From contig NZ_CP079869.1 in the NCBI RefSeq assembly GCF_025263265.1, positions 5,084,001 through 5,148,000 on the forward strand: a DNA stretch of 64,000 nucleotides. The letters run 5' to 3'. How positions within the stretch are numbered: position 1 is the first letter of the stretch; every line of letters starts with the position of its first letter. The notes beneath the pieces were generated by a model. That model searched no databases and was not told where the DNA came from. It saw only the letters and a list, made by a program, of their open reading frames with translations. The DNA comes from Mycobacterium sp. SMC-4. GTDB lineage: Bacteria; Actinomycetota; Actinomycetes; Mycobacteriales; Mycobacteriaceae. The position numbers and the translations under genes were made by a program. This document shows positions 18,572-26,933 of this stretch, piece by piece.

Positions 18572-19795
18572 ATGGTCACTGCGCGCGGACGGGTGGCGCT
18601 CGCGGCAGGCGCCGCGGCGCGATGGGCGTCACGGGTGACCGGTCGGGGCGCGGGAGCGATGATCGGCGGTCTGGTCGCCATGACACTGGACCGCTCGATT
18701 CTGGGCCAGCTGGGCCGCGACCGCCGCGCGGTGGTCGTGACCGGCACCAACGGCAAGTCCACCACCACCCGGATGACCGCGGCCGCGCTGGGCACGCTCG
18801 GACAGGTGGCCACCAATGCCGAGGGCGCCAACATGGACGCGGGCCTGGTCGCGGCGTTGGCGTTGGCGCCGCGGGCGCCGCTGGCCGCGCTCGAGGTCGA
18901 CGAGATGCACGTACCGCACGTGTTGGACGCGGTCGACACCGCGGTGATCGTCCTGCTGAATCTGTCGCGCGACCAACTCGACCGCGTGGGTGAGATCAAC
19001 CACATCGAGCGCACGCTGCGCGCCGGACTGGCCCGCCACCCCGCCGCCGTCGTGGTGGCCAACTGTGACGACGTGCTGATGACCTCGGCCGCCTATGACA
19101 GCCCCAACGCAGTGTGGGTGGCCGCCGGGGGCAGCTGGGCCAGCGATTCGGTGAGCTGTCCACGCACCGGCGAGGTGATCGTCCGACAGGACCGGCACTG
19201 GTACTCCACCGGCTGCGATTTCAAGCGCCCTGACCCGGACTGGTGGTTCGACGACTCGCACCTGCACGGCCCCGACGGTCTGGTGCTGCCGATGACGTTG
19301 ACGCTGCCCGGCACGGTCAACCGGGGCAACGCCGCGCAGGCGGTGGCCGCGGCGGTGGCCCTTGGCGCGGACCCCGCCGCAGCGGTGGCTGCGGTCTCGG
19401 CCGTGGACGAGGTGGCCGGGAGATATCGGACTGTGCAGGTCGGCGCGCACACCGTGCGGATGCTGCTGGCCAAGAACCCGGCCGGCTGGCAGGAGGCGTT
19501 GTCGATGCTGGATCGCGACGCCGCCGGTGTGGTGATCTCGGTCAACGGCCAGGTGCCCGACGGCGAGGACCTGTCGTGGTTGTGGGACGTGCGATTCGAA
19601 CACTTCGAGAACGTCCCGGTGGTCGCTTCCGGGGAGCGCGGCACCGATCTGGCGGTGCGACTGGGGTACGCGGGGGTCGAGCACACATTGGTACACGACA
19701 CGATGGCCGCTATCGCGTCGTGTCCACCCGGTCATGTCGAGGTATTGGCCAACTACACCGCGTTCCTGCAGTTGAACAGGCGGTTGTCGCAGTGA
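18572..19795 (+). CDS. murT: Lipid II isoglutaminyl synthase, MurT subunit
   Basis: MurT with GatD amidates D-Glu of the peptidoglycan stem on lipid II. The 407-residue protein has the Mur-ligase P-loop GTNGKSTTTR at about 57-66, ALEVDEMHVPHVL, VILLNLSRDQLDRVGE and a C-terminal DUF1727 domain (RYRTVQVGAHTVRMLLAKNP). ATG 18,572 lies 6 nt after TACACT (18,560-18,565), so the transcript is probably leaderless. The stop overlaps gatD as GTGA. It corresponds to Rv3712. Confidence 0.94.
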   Translation: MVTARGRVALAAGAAARWASRVTGRGAGAMIGGLVAMTLDRSILGQLGRDRRAVVVTGTNGKSTTTRMTAAALGTLGQVATNAEGANMDAGLVAALALAPRAPLAALEVDEMHVPHVLDAVDTAVIVLLNLSRDQLDRVGEINHIERTLRAGLARHPAAVVVANCDDVLMTSAAYDSPNAVWVAAGGSWASDSVSCPRTGEVIVRQDRHWYSTGCDFKRPDPDWWFDDSHLHGPDGLVLPMTLTLPGTVNRGNAAQAVAAAVALGADPAAAVAAVSAVDEVAGRYRTVQVGAHTVRMLLAKNPAGWQEALSMLDRDAAGVVISVNGQVPDGEDLSWLWDVRFEHFENVPVVASGERGTDLAVRLGYAGVEHTLVHDTMAAIASCPPGHVEVLANYTAFLQLNRRLSQ

Positions 19796-20508
19796 GCGAG
19801 TCCACGGTGCGGATCGGGTTGGTGTTGCCCGACGTGATGGGCACCTACGGTGACGGCGGCAATTCGTTGGTGCTGCGCCAACGGTTGCGGCTGCGCGGCA
19901 TTGCCGCCGAGATCGTCGAGATCACGCTCGACGACCCGGTGCCGGCCGAACTGGACCTCTACACCCTGGGCGGGGCCGAGGACTACGCGCAACGTTTGGC
20001 CACCAGGCACCTGAGCCGTTATCCCGGTCTGCAGCAGGCCATTTCACGTGGCGCGCCGGTATTGGCGATCTGTGCGGCGATCCAGGTCCTCGGACACTGG
20101 TATGAGACCTCGGCCGGCGAGCGGGTCGACGGCGTCGGCGTGCTGGACGTGACGACCTCACCGCAGCCCGAGCGCACCATCGGCGAGGTCGCCGCCACAC
20201 CTTTGGTCGACGGGTTGACCGAGCCGCTCACCGGATTCGAGAACCACCGCGGCGGAACGGTTCTGGGCACCGATGCCCGACCGTTGGCAGCGGTGACCAA
20301 GGGCGCGGGCAACCGGGCCGGTGACGGTTACGACGGTGCCGTGCAGGGTTCTGTCGTCGCAACGTACCTGCATGGCTGTTGTCTGGCCCGCAACCCCGAG
20401 CTGGCCGACCACCTGCTGGCCAAGGTGGTGGGTCGGTTGGCACCGCTGGACCTGCCGGAGGTCCGGCAGCTGCGCCGGGAACGGCTGGCCGCGCCCCGGC
20501 GGGTGTGA
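19792..20508 (+). CDS. gatD: Lipid II isoglutaminyl synthase, glutamine amidotransferase subunit GatD
   Basis: The 238-residue class I glutamine amidotransferase (CobB/CobQ-like) has nucleophile C94 in VLAICAAIQVLG and H194 in TYLHGCCLARNP. LPDVMGTYGDGGN near the N-terminus and FENHRGGT are family motifs. It supplies ammonia to MurT. GTG 19,792 overlaps the murT stop by four bases. It corresponds to Rv3713. Confidence 0.95.
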   Translation: MSESTVRIGLVLPDVMGTYGDGGNSLVLRQRLRLRGIAAEIVEITLDDPVPAELDLYTLGGAEDYAQRLATRHLSRYPGLQQAISRGAPVLAICAAIQVLGHWYETSAGERVDGVGVLDVTTSPQPERTIGEVAATPLVDGLTEPLTGFENHRGGTVLGTDARPLAAVTKGAGNRAGDGYDGAVQGSVVATYLHGCCLARNPELADHLLAKVVGRLAPLDLPEVRQLRRERLAAPRRV

Positions 20509-20510
20509 AC

Positions 20511-21167
20511 CTATCGGGCCGCAACGATGCCGTGCTGGTAGGCGTACACGATCGCTGCGGCCCGGTCACGTAACCGCAACTTGAGGAAGATGCGGCCGAT
20601 GTGGCTCTTGACCGTGACGCCCGAAATCACCAGCTCGGCGGCGATCTCGGAATTGGAACGGCCTTTGGCCATCAGCCGCAACACGTCGAGCTCGCGAGGT
20701 GTCAGGTCGTCTACCGACTCGACGTCCGGTTCCTCGGCTGCGGTCCGGTAGGTACTGAGCACCCGACCGGTGATCGAAGGGTCCAGATAGCCGTCTCCAC
20801 GGGCCACCGCGTGCACCGCACGGATGAGTTCCTCGGCCGGCGAGTCCTTCAGCACGAATCCAGCTGCCCCGGCCCGTAGTACGCCCGAGAGCAGCTCGTC
20901 ATCACTGAACGTCGTCAGCGCCAGAACCGGCGGTCCGCCACCGGCCGTGAGCTCGCGCGTCGCCTCGATCCCGTTGACCCGCTTCATGCGCAGATCCATC
21001 ACCACGACGTCAGGCCGGTGCTCGGCGACCGCAGCGGGCACTTCGTCGCCGTCGGAACACTCAGCGACGACGACGATGCCGTCTTTGCGGCGCAGGATGC
21101 GGCGCAGGCCAGAGCGCACCAGTTCCTGGTCGTCGACGAGCAGCGCGGTGACGACGTCGCCGGTCAT
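20511..21167 (-). CDS. NarL/LuxR-family response regulator
   Basis: The 218-residue protein has a receiver domain (LLVDDQELVRSGLRRIL, phospho-acceptor Asp in VVVMDLRMKRVNGIEA, LTTFSD, FVLKDSPAEEL) and a LuxR helix-turn-helix (LTPRELDVLRLMAKGRSNSEIA, then VTVKSHIGRIFLKL). It starts 3 nt after the histidine-kinase stop, so the pair is one operon. The three-half-site palindrome at 22,414-22,449 in front of the operon is a plausible autoregulatory target. Confidence 0.94.
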   Translation of the reverse strand: MTGDVVTALLVDDQELVRSGLRRILRRKDGIVVVAECSDGDEVPAAVAEHRPDVVVMDLRMKRVNGIEATRELTAGGGPPVLALTTFSDDELLSGVLRAGAAGFVLKDSPAEELIRAVHAVARGDGYLDPSITGRVLSTYRTAAEEPDVESVDDLTPRELDVLRLMAKGRSNSEIAAELVISGVTVKSHIGRIFLKLRLRDRAAAIVYAYQHGIVAAR

Positions 21168-21170
21168 CAG

Positions 21171-22373
21171 CTAACACCACCGGAAAGGGCACGCGGGGTC
21201 CTCGTCGATCGGGACGACCGCCCGCACCGTCCATTCGTCGTCGTTCGGGCCGGCCTGGATTCGTCCGCCGAGGAGCTCGACCCGCTGCCTCATCCCGAGC
21301 ATCCCGCGGCCGGCGGTGCCGCACCGGCCGACGACGGGAACCGGCAACCGGTTGGCGACGGTGAGCACGGCGGCCGAGGCGTCCAGTTCCAGCGACATGC
21401 GCGCACAGGTGTCGGGCGCGTGCTTGGCGATGTTGGCCAGCGACTCTTGGGCGATGCGGTACAGCGCCAACCCGGCGGCCGCCGAGATCCTGTCCAGTTG
21501 GCCACGCGCATCATAGGTGACCGCCAGACCGGCACGGACGAAGTCGTCCACGAGTGTCGCGATGTCGGCGACGCCGGGCTCGGGAGTGACCTTGTTGACA
21601 CCGTCATCGAGCAACCCGACCGTGCGACGGATGTCAGCCATGGCTTGACGACCCAGCTGTTCGGCCTGCTCGAGCGCCTCGACCGCCTCGTCGATCTCAC
21701 CGTCCTCGCGCAGGGCGCGGCGGGCCCCGGTTACGTGCAGCAGCGTCACGCTCAGCGAGTGGGCGATGACATCGTGCACCTCACGAGCGATGCGGCGGCG
21801 CTCGTCGCTTGCCGCGAGCTCGGAGAGTTTCTGCTGCGCTCTGCGCTGCTCGATCAGCAGCTGCTGTTGAACCCTCATCAGATAGCCGACCAGCCAACCG
21901 ATTCCGATGAAGGACAGGTAGAGCATCGGCGTGTGCACCCGGTCCAACGCCGCCGCACCGAGCAGTACGGCTGCCGCTGCGGCCGCCGCGAGCAGGCCTC
22001 CGCGCAGCGTCGCCACCGACCCGACCACACCGGTCACCAGGCTGAGCACGACCGGCGCGAAATCTCCTTCGATCGGTGTGGAGGTGGCGAACAACAGCAG
22101 GGTGACAGCGCCTGTCCACGCCACACCCAATGCGACCGCTTCGAAGGCCACCACGTCGAAGGTCACGAAGATCAACCACGGCAGGCTGGCCAGAACCAGT
22201 GCGATAGCACCGATCCACCACTCGCTGAAAGGGCGCTGGACGGCGGCGATCACCAGCATGATGGTCAAGGTGACGTCGACGCTGACGATGGTCGGCCAGG
22301 AGAAACCGCCGGGCAGACTGGCCTCCTTGGCAGCCGCATACCCCCGCAGTCGACGCTTCACCGCAGCCAGCAT
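21171..22373 (-). CDS. NarL-type sensor histidine kinase (HisKA_3)
   Basis: The 400-residue membrane kinase has about five or six N-terminal transmembrane helices (residues 20-165, small loops, no large sensor domain). A dimerisation/phosphoacceptor helix follows, with His in ERRRIAREVHDVIAHSLSV, and then a HATPase_c domain ending RGMLGMRQRVELLGGRI. The lack of an extracytoplasmic domain suggests sensing within the membrane. Cognate regulator is the adjacent gene at 20,511-21,167. The stimulus is unknown. Confidence 0.92.
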   Translation of the reverse strand: MLAAVKRRLRGYAAAKEASLPGGFSWPTIVSVDVTLTIMLVIAAVQRPFSEWWIGAIALVLASLPWLIFVTFDVVAFEAVALGVAWTGAVTLLLFATSTPIEGDFAPVVLSLVTGVVGSVATLRGGLLAAAAAAAVLLGAAALDRVHTPMLYLSFIGIGWLVGYLMRVQQQLLIEQRRAQQKLSELAASDERRRIAREVHDVIAHSLSVTLLHVTGARRALREDGEIDEAVEALEQAEQLGRQAMADIRRTVGLLDDGVNKVTPEPGVADIATLVDDFVRAGLAVTYDARGQLDRISAAAGLALYRIAQESLANIAKHAPDTCARMSLELDASAAVLTVANRLPVPVVGRCGTAGRGMLGMRQRVELLGGRIQAGPNDDEWTVRAVVPIDEDPACPFRWC

Positions 22374-22413
22374 CAGGCCAGTTTATCGGCGTGATCGGGT
22401 CGGTGGCATCAGT

Positions 22414-22449
22414 CCGTGGTAGGCACCGGTTCTCCTACCACGGTAGGAG
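22414..22449. promoter_or_regulatory. Three overlapping inverted half-sites between the kinase and a divergent gene
   Basis: CCGTGGTAGG (22,414-22,423) is the exact reverse complement of CCTACCACGG (22,434-22,443). The latter is also half of the 18-bp palindrome CTCCTACC AC GGTAGGAG (22,432-22,449). The repeated TACC core fits NarL-family heptamers. The site lies between the divergent start codons of the kinase (22,373) and the 22,508 gene and may control both. Confidence 0.55.
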
Positions 22450-22507
22450 CACAAGATCGGACCTGGGAACGACGACACCGTAGGGCCGGATTCGTAACGT
22501 CGATGCC

Positions 22508-22888
22508 ATGACATGGTCTCAATTGCACGAGCGGATGGCGTTCATGGCCGACATGGTCGAACGCGCGACGACGGACCCCGAGGAGGCTTTGGCGATGGCC
22601 AGTGCCTCCGACGACGTCCGCAGGCTCTTCGGCGACGAGGAGGGATTGCTGCTGGCGCTGCGGCACCGGTGGGTCACCATGCTGGCGGCAAAACTCGACC
22701 AGGCGTCCTACGACGACGTGCCCGCCGAGCGGGCCCGTGCCGAGCTCGCCGCGGCCAACCCGGGACTGCGGGCTCTGCTGGACACCGCGGCACGTCGGTC
22801 GGTGCGGGTTCGCGCCCTCGATCGGGGTGAGCAGCGGATGGTCGACTACTTCACCGGTCCACGCGCCGGTGGTCTGACGGTCGCATGA
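22508..22888 (+). CDS. Hypothetical protein upstream of and coupled to a cytochrome P450
   Basis: The 126-residue, mostly helical, soluble protein begins MTWSQLHERMAFMADMVERA. It has no signal, membrane segment or recognised motif; the middle (LRHRWVTMLAAKLDQASYDD and ARAELAAANPGLRALLDTAA) could form a helical bundle. Its stop overlaps the P450 start by four bases (ATGA), so the two products are made together. It may be a partner or substrate-handling factor of the P450, which is inference from coupling only. Confidence 0.7.
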   Translation: MTWSQLHERMAFMADMVERATTDPEEALAMASASDDVRRLFGDEEGLLLALRHRWVTMLAAKLDQASYDDVPAERARAELAAANPGLRALLDTAARRSVRVRALDRGEQRMVDYFTGPRAGGLTVA

Positions 22889-24186
22889 GGTCCCGCCCGG
22901 CCATCTGGTTGCGCTGGGCCACCGTGCACGGCGTGCCGCGGGCATTCCTGACGGTCCGCGCGCGCCGCGGTGAGCCGCTGGGGCAGCTGATGCTCGGGCA
23001 CGGTGACCGGTTGGCCCTGCTCGAGGAGATCCGCGATGCAGGACCGCTGCTGCGCACACCCGTGGTGTGGGCCACCGCCGATCACGCCGTATGTCGGACG
23101 GTGCTTCGGGACAACGATTTCGGGGTGGCCGACCCGTCGGAGACCGGACTTCCCGACCGTCTGCTCGGACTCGTCCGGCGGGTGGACCCGGGGCTGCCCA
23201 ACCCGGTGGAGCCGCCGTCGATGTTGATGGTCGACCCGCCACAGCACACCGAGTACCGACGCCTGGTGGCGCGCAGCTTCAGCCCAAGGTCCATCGCAGA
23301 ACTCGACACCCGGATCGGCGATCTGACCTCGGGCCTGCTCGATGAACTGGAGCGCCGCGACCGTGTGGACCTGATCGCCGACTACGCCGCGCAACTGCCC
23401 GCCGCGGTCATCTCGGAGATGCTCGGGGTGCCCGACCAGGCCAGGCCGCGGATCCTGGGCTGGGGCCGGCGGGTGGCCGCGCTGCTCGACATCGGGATCG
23501 CGTGGCGGCAATTCCGCCCCGCGATCGACGAGCTCACCGATGTGGAGAACTACCTCGGTGCACACTTTCGTCGCCTGCACGCCCACGGCGCGGACGGCAC
23601 ACCGTTCAGTAAGCTCGCCCTCGACGGCAGCCTGGCCGGTCGTGAATTGATCGCCAATGCAGCGTTACTCGTCGGAGCCGGGGTGGAGACGACGGTGAAT
23701 CTGATCGGCAACGGCATCGTTGCGCTGCTCGACCACCCAGAGCAACTGGCCCTGCTGCGCGAGGACCCTTCGTTGTGGCCCGCAGCGGTGGAGGAGATCC
23801 TGCGCTACGACAGCCCGGTGCAGATGACAGCCCGAACTGCACTATGCGACAAGGTGATCGCCGGGCGCAAAGTGTCCCGGGGTGAAGTCATCGTGATGCT
23901 GCTGGGCGGCGCCAATCACGACCCGCAGGTCTTCGAACATCCCCACCGGTTCGACATCTCCCGACCGAACGCGCGCGAACATCTGGCATTCGCGACCGGT
24001 ATCCACGTCTGCCTGGGCGCGGCGCTGGCTCGCATCGAGGGCGCGACGGCGTTGCGGGAGTTGTTCACCCGTTTTCCGGACCTGACGATGCAGGGTCCTG
24101 CGCAGCGGCGCGGCCTGGTGACTCTGCACGGGTACCGGCGGTTACCGGTAGGACTGAGGTCACGCACACAGCCCGTCTCAGGCTAG
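22885..24186 (+). CDS. Cytochrome P450
   Basis: The 433-residue bacterial class I P450 has the I-helix GAGVETTVN, the K-helix EEILRYDSP (ExxR) and the heme-binding FATGIHVCLGAALAR with ligand C376. The N-terminal extension (RPAIWLRWATVHGVPRAFLT) is longer than in soluble archetypes and has mild hydrophobicity, as in some mycobacterial P450s that associate with membrane. No ferredoxin gene is adjacent. ATGA overlap with the upstream hypothetical protein fixes the start. Confidence 0.93.
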   Translation: MRSRPAIWLRWATVHGVPRAFLTVRARRGEPLGQLMLGHGDRLALLEEIRDAGPLLRTPVVWATADHAVCRTVLRDNDFGVADPSETGLPDRLLGLVRRVDPGLPNPVEPPSMLMVDPPQHTEYRRLVARSFSPRSIAELDTRIGDLTSGLLDELERRDRVDLIADYAAQLPAAVISEMLGVPDQARPRILGWGRRVAALLDIGIAWRQFRPAIDELTDVENYLGAHFRRLHAHGADGTPFSKLALDGSLAGRELIANAALLVGAGVETTVNLIGNGIVALLDHPEQLALLREDPSLWPAAVEEILRYDSPVQMTARTALCDKVIAGRKVSRGEVIVMLLGGANHDPQVFEHPHRFDISRPNAREHLAFATGIHVCLGAALARIEGATALRELFTRFPDLTMQGPAQRRGLVTLHGYRRLPVGLRSRTQPVSG

Positions 24187-24197
24187 GCCGTCACAGA

Positions 24198-24215
24198 AAC
24201 ACTTGTACATTTGTT
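24198..24215. promoter_or_regulatory. TetR-like operator palindrome upstream of the mgtC leader
   Basis: AACACTTGTACATTTGTT matches its own reverse complement at 14 of 18 positions (AACA, TGTACA and TGTT blocks). It stands in an unusually AT-rich stretch (24,190-24,235) that probably includes the promoter of the mgtC transcript. No TetR gene is nearby. Confidence 0.45.
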
Positions 24216-24268
24216 TGATTGTTGTGGCAGGATGTGTTCAGTACCCCGACCCAGAGGAGGTGTGACAC

Positions 24269-24346
24269 ATGAGTCCTGGGTCTAGAAGCTCGGGTCGCAG
24301 TCGCACGACGGGTTTTTCGGATCTGAGGCCGAACCCGGTCCGCTGA
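24269..24346 (+). CDS. 25-residue leader ORF upstream of mgtC
   Basis: ATG 24,269 follows AGAGGAGG at 24,253-24,260 with 8-nt spacing, one of the best ribosome-binding sites in the window. It opens a Ser/Arg-rich 25-codon frame whose last residues are LRPNPVR before TGA at 24,344-24,346. The structured RNA begins 13 nt later. The proline codons close to the stop recall the proline-containing leader peptides of enterobacterial mgtA and mgtC, but no homology is claimed. Confidence 0.5.
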   Translation: MSPGSRSSGRSRTTGFSDLRPNPVR

Positions 24347-24359
24347 CGCGGCCCGAATC

Positions 24360-24468
24360 AACACCTGCGACAGCGGTTGCGCCACCACGTGGTTGACCGG
24401 GTGATCACGGTGGCCCACCACCACGACGACGGGCCCGCCGTGCCCAGTGCAACAGCCGAGCAGGTGTT
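24360..24468 (+). promoter_or_regulatory. Structured 5' leader RNA of mgtC
   Basis: The roughly 330-nt untranslated region before mgtC contains nested complementary segments. P1 is AACACCTGC (24,360-24,368) with GCAGGTGTT (24,460-24,468). P2 is GTTGC (24,376-24,380) with GCAAC (24,449-24,453). Inside are CGTGGT (24,388-24,393) with ACCACG (24,420-24,425) and ACGG/CCGT at 24,429-24,441. Together they form a closed multi-branch fold. A 10-bp palindrome GCCCATGGGC follows closer to the gene. It does not contain the conserved M-box core. The rest of 24,187-24,566 holds no other gene. Confidence 0.5.
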
Positions 24469-24566
24469 TTCACAGTTCACCCATGTCACTGCGTTGCATC
24501 GAGGGCGCCTGCCCGCTTCGTTGCCTGCCCATGGGCCGAATCTGCTCCTCGGAAAGGACTTTCGCC

Positions 24567-25310
24567 ATGGAGACTCTGTCCATCGTCGACTTTGTACTGC
24601 GGCTCGGAGTCGGGCTGGGATGCGGCGCGCTGATCGGACTGGAACGGCAATGGCGTGCCCGGATGGCCGGTCTGCGCACCAATGCCCTGGTCGCGACCGG
24701 GGCGACACTCTTCGTGCTCTATTCGGTGGCCGTCGGCGACGACACCAGCCCTACCCGCGTCGCCTCATACGTGGTCTCGGGAATCGGATTCCTGGGTGCC
24801 GGGGTGATTCTGCGTGACGGACTCAACGTCCGCGGCCTCAACACCGCCGCCACCCTGTGGTGCTCGGCTGCCGTCGGCGTGCTGGCAGCCCAGGGGCTGT
24901 TGTTGTTCGCATTGACCGCCACCGTGGCCATCGTTGCGGCCCACCTTCTGGGCCGTCCCCTCGGTCGGCTCATCGATCACGACACATCCCCTGAGCCCGA
25001 CGAAGACCTGCGACCGCACCAGCTCAACCTCACCTGCTGCCCGGAGATCGAACAACAGGTGCGGGCGCACATCGTCGCTCACACCGGCGGTCACGACGTG
25101 ATCTTGCGCGGCATCCGTGCGGGTCGCTCGGGTGACGACATCGACGTGACGGCGTCGTTGCTCGTCGATGGTGACGCTCCCACGCGGCTGGAGCACCTCG
25201 TGGCGCAACTGTCTCAGCAACCTGGCGTGCACACGGTGCACTGGCACACCAGTGCCGACACCAACACCACCGAGGATGCGGTGTACCGCACCGATGCTCC
25301 CTCGAACTGA
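24567..25310 (+). CDS. mgtC: MgtC/SapB-family membrane protein
   Basis: The 247-residue protein has four to five transmembrane helices with the family signature [33 protein letters not shown] and [15 protein letters not shown]...[16 protein letters not shown] cytoplasmic ACT-like C-terminal domain follows (residues about 155-235). MgtC proteins support growth and virulence under low magnesium and modulate ATP synthase or other partners in several pathogens. ATG 24,567 has GGAAAGGA 8 nt upstream. The long leader implies RNA-level control. Confidence 0.92.
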   Translation: METLSIVDFVLRLGVGLGCGALIGLERQWRARMAGLRTNALVATGATLFVLYSVAVGDDTSPTRVASYVVSGIGFLGAGVILRDGLNVRGLNTAATLWCSAAVGVLAAQGLLLFALTATVAIVAAHLLGRPLGRLIDHDTSPEPDEDLRPHQLNLTCCPEIEQQVRAHIVAHTGGHDVILRGIRAGRSGDDIDVTASLLVDGDAPTRLEHLVAQLSQQPGVHTVHWHTSADTNTTEDAVYRTDAPSN

Positions 25311-25342
25311 CCACCCCGAGCACCAGGAAGCGACTGTCTGAG

Positions 25343-25805
25343 ATGACCTTGCCGCTGTTAGGACCGATGAGCATGTCGGGGTTCCAACGTGGGTGGTTCT
25401 TCCTGTTCCTGGTGGTGATCGCCGGATTGGTGGCGCTCTACCTCGTCGCCGCACGCCATCGGCACCGGCGGATGCTGCGGTTCGCCAACATGGAGTTGCT
25501 GGACAGGTGAGGAGAATGTGCCCTCCAACCCCGATGCGTCGAGGGGGCGTTCACCGCGGCCCGTACCGCCAACGAGCAAGGCGTCCCGATCTCGGCGATC
25601 TCGTTCGGCACTGCCCACGGTTTCCTGGACCACAAGGATCTGCAGGTGGCGGTGCCCGTCGCGACAGCACCCTGGCCAGGGTGACCGAGCTGTCCGGGGG
25701 CAGGCTGGACCATGCCGCCGACGCCGATGAGCTCAAAGACGTCTATGCCAATCTGCAGGACCAGTTCGGTTACGAGACCATCCGCGGCGAGCCGCGAATC
25801 GGGCC
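25343..25805 (+). pseudogene. Decayed VWA-domain membrane protein (Rv1481-like) with internal deletion and frameshifts
   Basis: ATG 25,343 encodes 55 residues ([20 protein letters not shown]..., ending FANMELLDR) that match the first helix region of mycobacterial Rv1481-type VWA proteins. A stop follows at 25,508. The homology resumes in a second frame ([11 protein letters not shown]), then a third ([20 protein letters not shown]), and after another frameshift (TELSGGRL...YANLQDQFGYETIRGE). About 140 residues containing the MIDAS metal site and most of the VWA domain are missing, as is the C-terminal helix. The 55-residue N-terminal peptide could still be made, but the gene as a whole is dead. 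Confidence 0.85.
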
Positions 25806-25859
25806 CCCGCGGCGAGCCGCGAATCGGGCCCCCGCGGCGAGCCGCGAATCGGGTCCCCG
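25785..25859. repeat. Three tandem copies of a 25-bp unit
   Basis: The unit begins CGGCGAGCCGCGAATCGGG and ends CCCCG; copies are 25,785-25,809, 25,810-25,834 and 25,835-25,859, identical except for one C-to-T change in the third. The array sits at the end of the VWA pseudogene and stops 3 nt before the recR stop codon, so it expanded out of pseudogene sequence. Being 25 bp, each copy shifts the reading frame. Confidence 0.95.
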
Positions 25860-25861
25860 CC

Positions 25862-26473
25862 TCACACCATCGCACGACGGCCGGCCAGCGCCCGCCCCAG
25901 CGTCAACTCGTCGGCGAACTCCAGATCACCGCCCATCGGCAGGCCGGAGGCGATCCGCGTGACGGTCAGCCCGGGAATGTCACGCAGCATCCGCACCAGG
26001 TAGGTCGCGGTGGCCTCCCCCTCGGTGTTGGGGTCGGTCGCGATGATCACCTCGGAGATGTCGACACCGTCGACGCGCTCACCGATGCGGTTGAGCAGCT
26101 CGCGGATGCGCAACTGGTCGGGACCGATCCCCGACAGCGGATCCAGCGCCCCGCCGAGCACGTGATAGCGGCCGCGGAACTCGCGGGTGCGCTCGACGGC
26201 CTGGACGTCCTTGGGTTCCTCGACGACGCACACCAGCGAGGCGTCGCGGCGGGAGTCGCTGCAGATCCGGCAGCGTTCTGCGTCGCTGACATTGCCGCAC
26301 ACCGCGCAGAAGGTGACCCCGTCGCGGACCCGATTGAGCACCGCGGTCAGCCGGTCGATGTCGGGCGGCTCGACCGAGAGCAAGTGGAACGCGATGCGCT
26401 GGGCGCTCTTAGGCCCGACTCCGGGCAGCTTGCCGAGTTCGTCGATCAGGTCCTGGACGGGTCCTTCGAACAA
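25862..26473 (-). CDS. recR: Recombination mediator protein RecR
   Basis: The 203-residue protein has the N-terminal helix-hairpin-helix ([17 protein letters not shown]), a C4 zinc finger ([16 protein letters not shown] at about 56-71), a Toprim domain ([19 protein letters not shown], then [17 protein letters not shown]) and the C-terminal Walker-B-like [17 protein letters not shown]. It loads RecA on gapped DNA with RecO. It lies 3 nt downstream of ybaB, the common actinobacterial pair. Confidence 0.97.
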   Translation of the reverse strand: MFEGPVQDLIDELGKLPGVGPKSAQRIAFHLLSVEPPDIDRLTAVLNRVRDGVTFCAVCGNVSDAERCRICSDSRRDASLVCVVEEPKDVQAVERTREFRGRYHVLGGALDPLSGIGPDQLRIRELLNRIGERVDGVDISEVIIATDPNTEGEATATYLVRMLRDIPGLTVTRIASGLPMGGDLEFADELTLGRALAGRRAMV

Positions 26474-26476
26474 CCG

Positions 26477-26809
26477 TCACATCCCCGGCAGGCCCAGGCC
26501 ACCCATACCGCCGGCCAACGGACCGAGCCGGTCGTGGGCCAGGATGGTGACCTGTTTGGCGGCGTCGGCGATCGCGCCGACGATGAGGTCCTGCAACGTC
26601 TCGATATCTGCGGGGTCGACGACCTTGGGGTCGATCGACACGCCGACCACCTCGCCACTGCCACGCATGGTGATCTGGACGAGACCGCCGCCGGCCTGCC
26701 CGTGCACCCGGGCGTTGGCGAGCGCCTCCTGCGCCTCCATCAACTGCTGTTGCACCTGCTGGGCCTGAGCGAGCAGTGCGGACATATCTGGTTGGCCACC
26801 GGGCTGCAT
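26477..26809 (-). CDS. YbaB/EbfC nucleoid-associated protein
   Basis: The 110-residue protein ([20 protein letters not shown]..., long N-terminal helix, then [20 protein letters not shown]) is a typical YbaB_DNA_bd dimer. ATG 26,809 is chosen because AGAGGAT lies just upstream and the family begins here; an in-frame ATG at 26,890 would add unconserved residues. It is co-transcribed with recR and corresponds to Rv3716c. Confidence 0.95.
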   Translation of the reverse strand: MQPGGQPDMSALLAQAQQVQQQLMEAQEALANARVHGQAGGGLVQITMRGSGEVVGVSIDPKVVDPADIETLQDLIVGAIADAAKQVTILAHDRLGPLAGGMGGLGLPGM

Positions 26810-26933
26810 GACTGATCCTCTTTGCGTGTTCGGTATACAGATCGATCTAATATCGGTCTCGACTTGGTTGCGCTCGTCCACAAGCGGCACTTCGGACTTC
26901 CAGGGTAGTCCGCAGCGGCGCTACCGTGGCGCC

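Noticed and set aside
24240..24566. M-box (ykoK) magnesium riboswitch before mgtC
   Set aside because: The conserved M-box core sequences could not be found; the leader folds differently.
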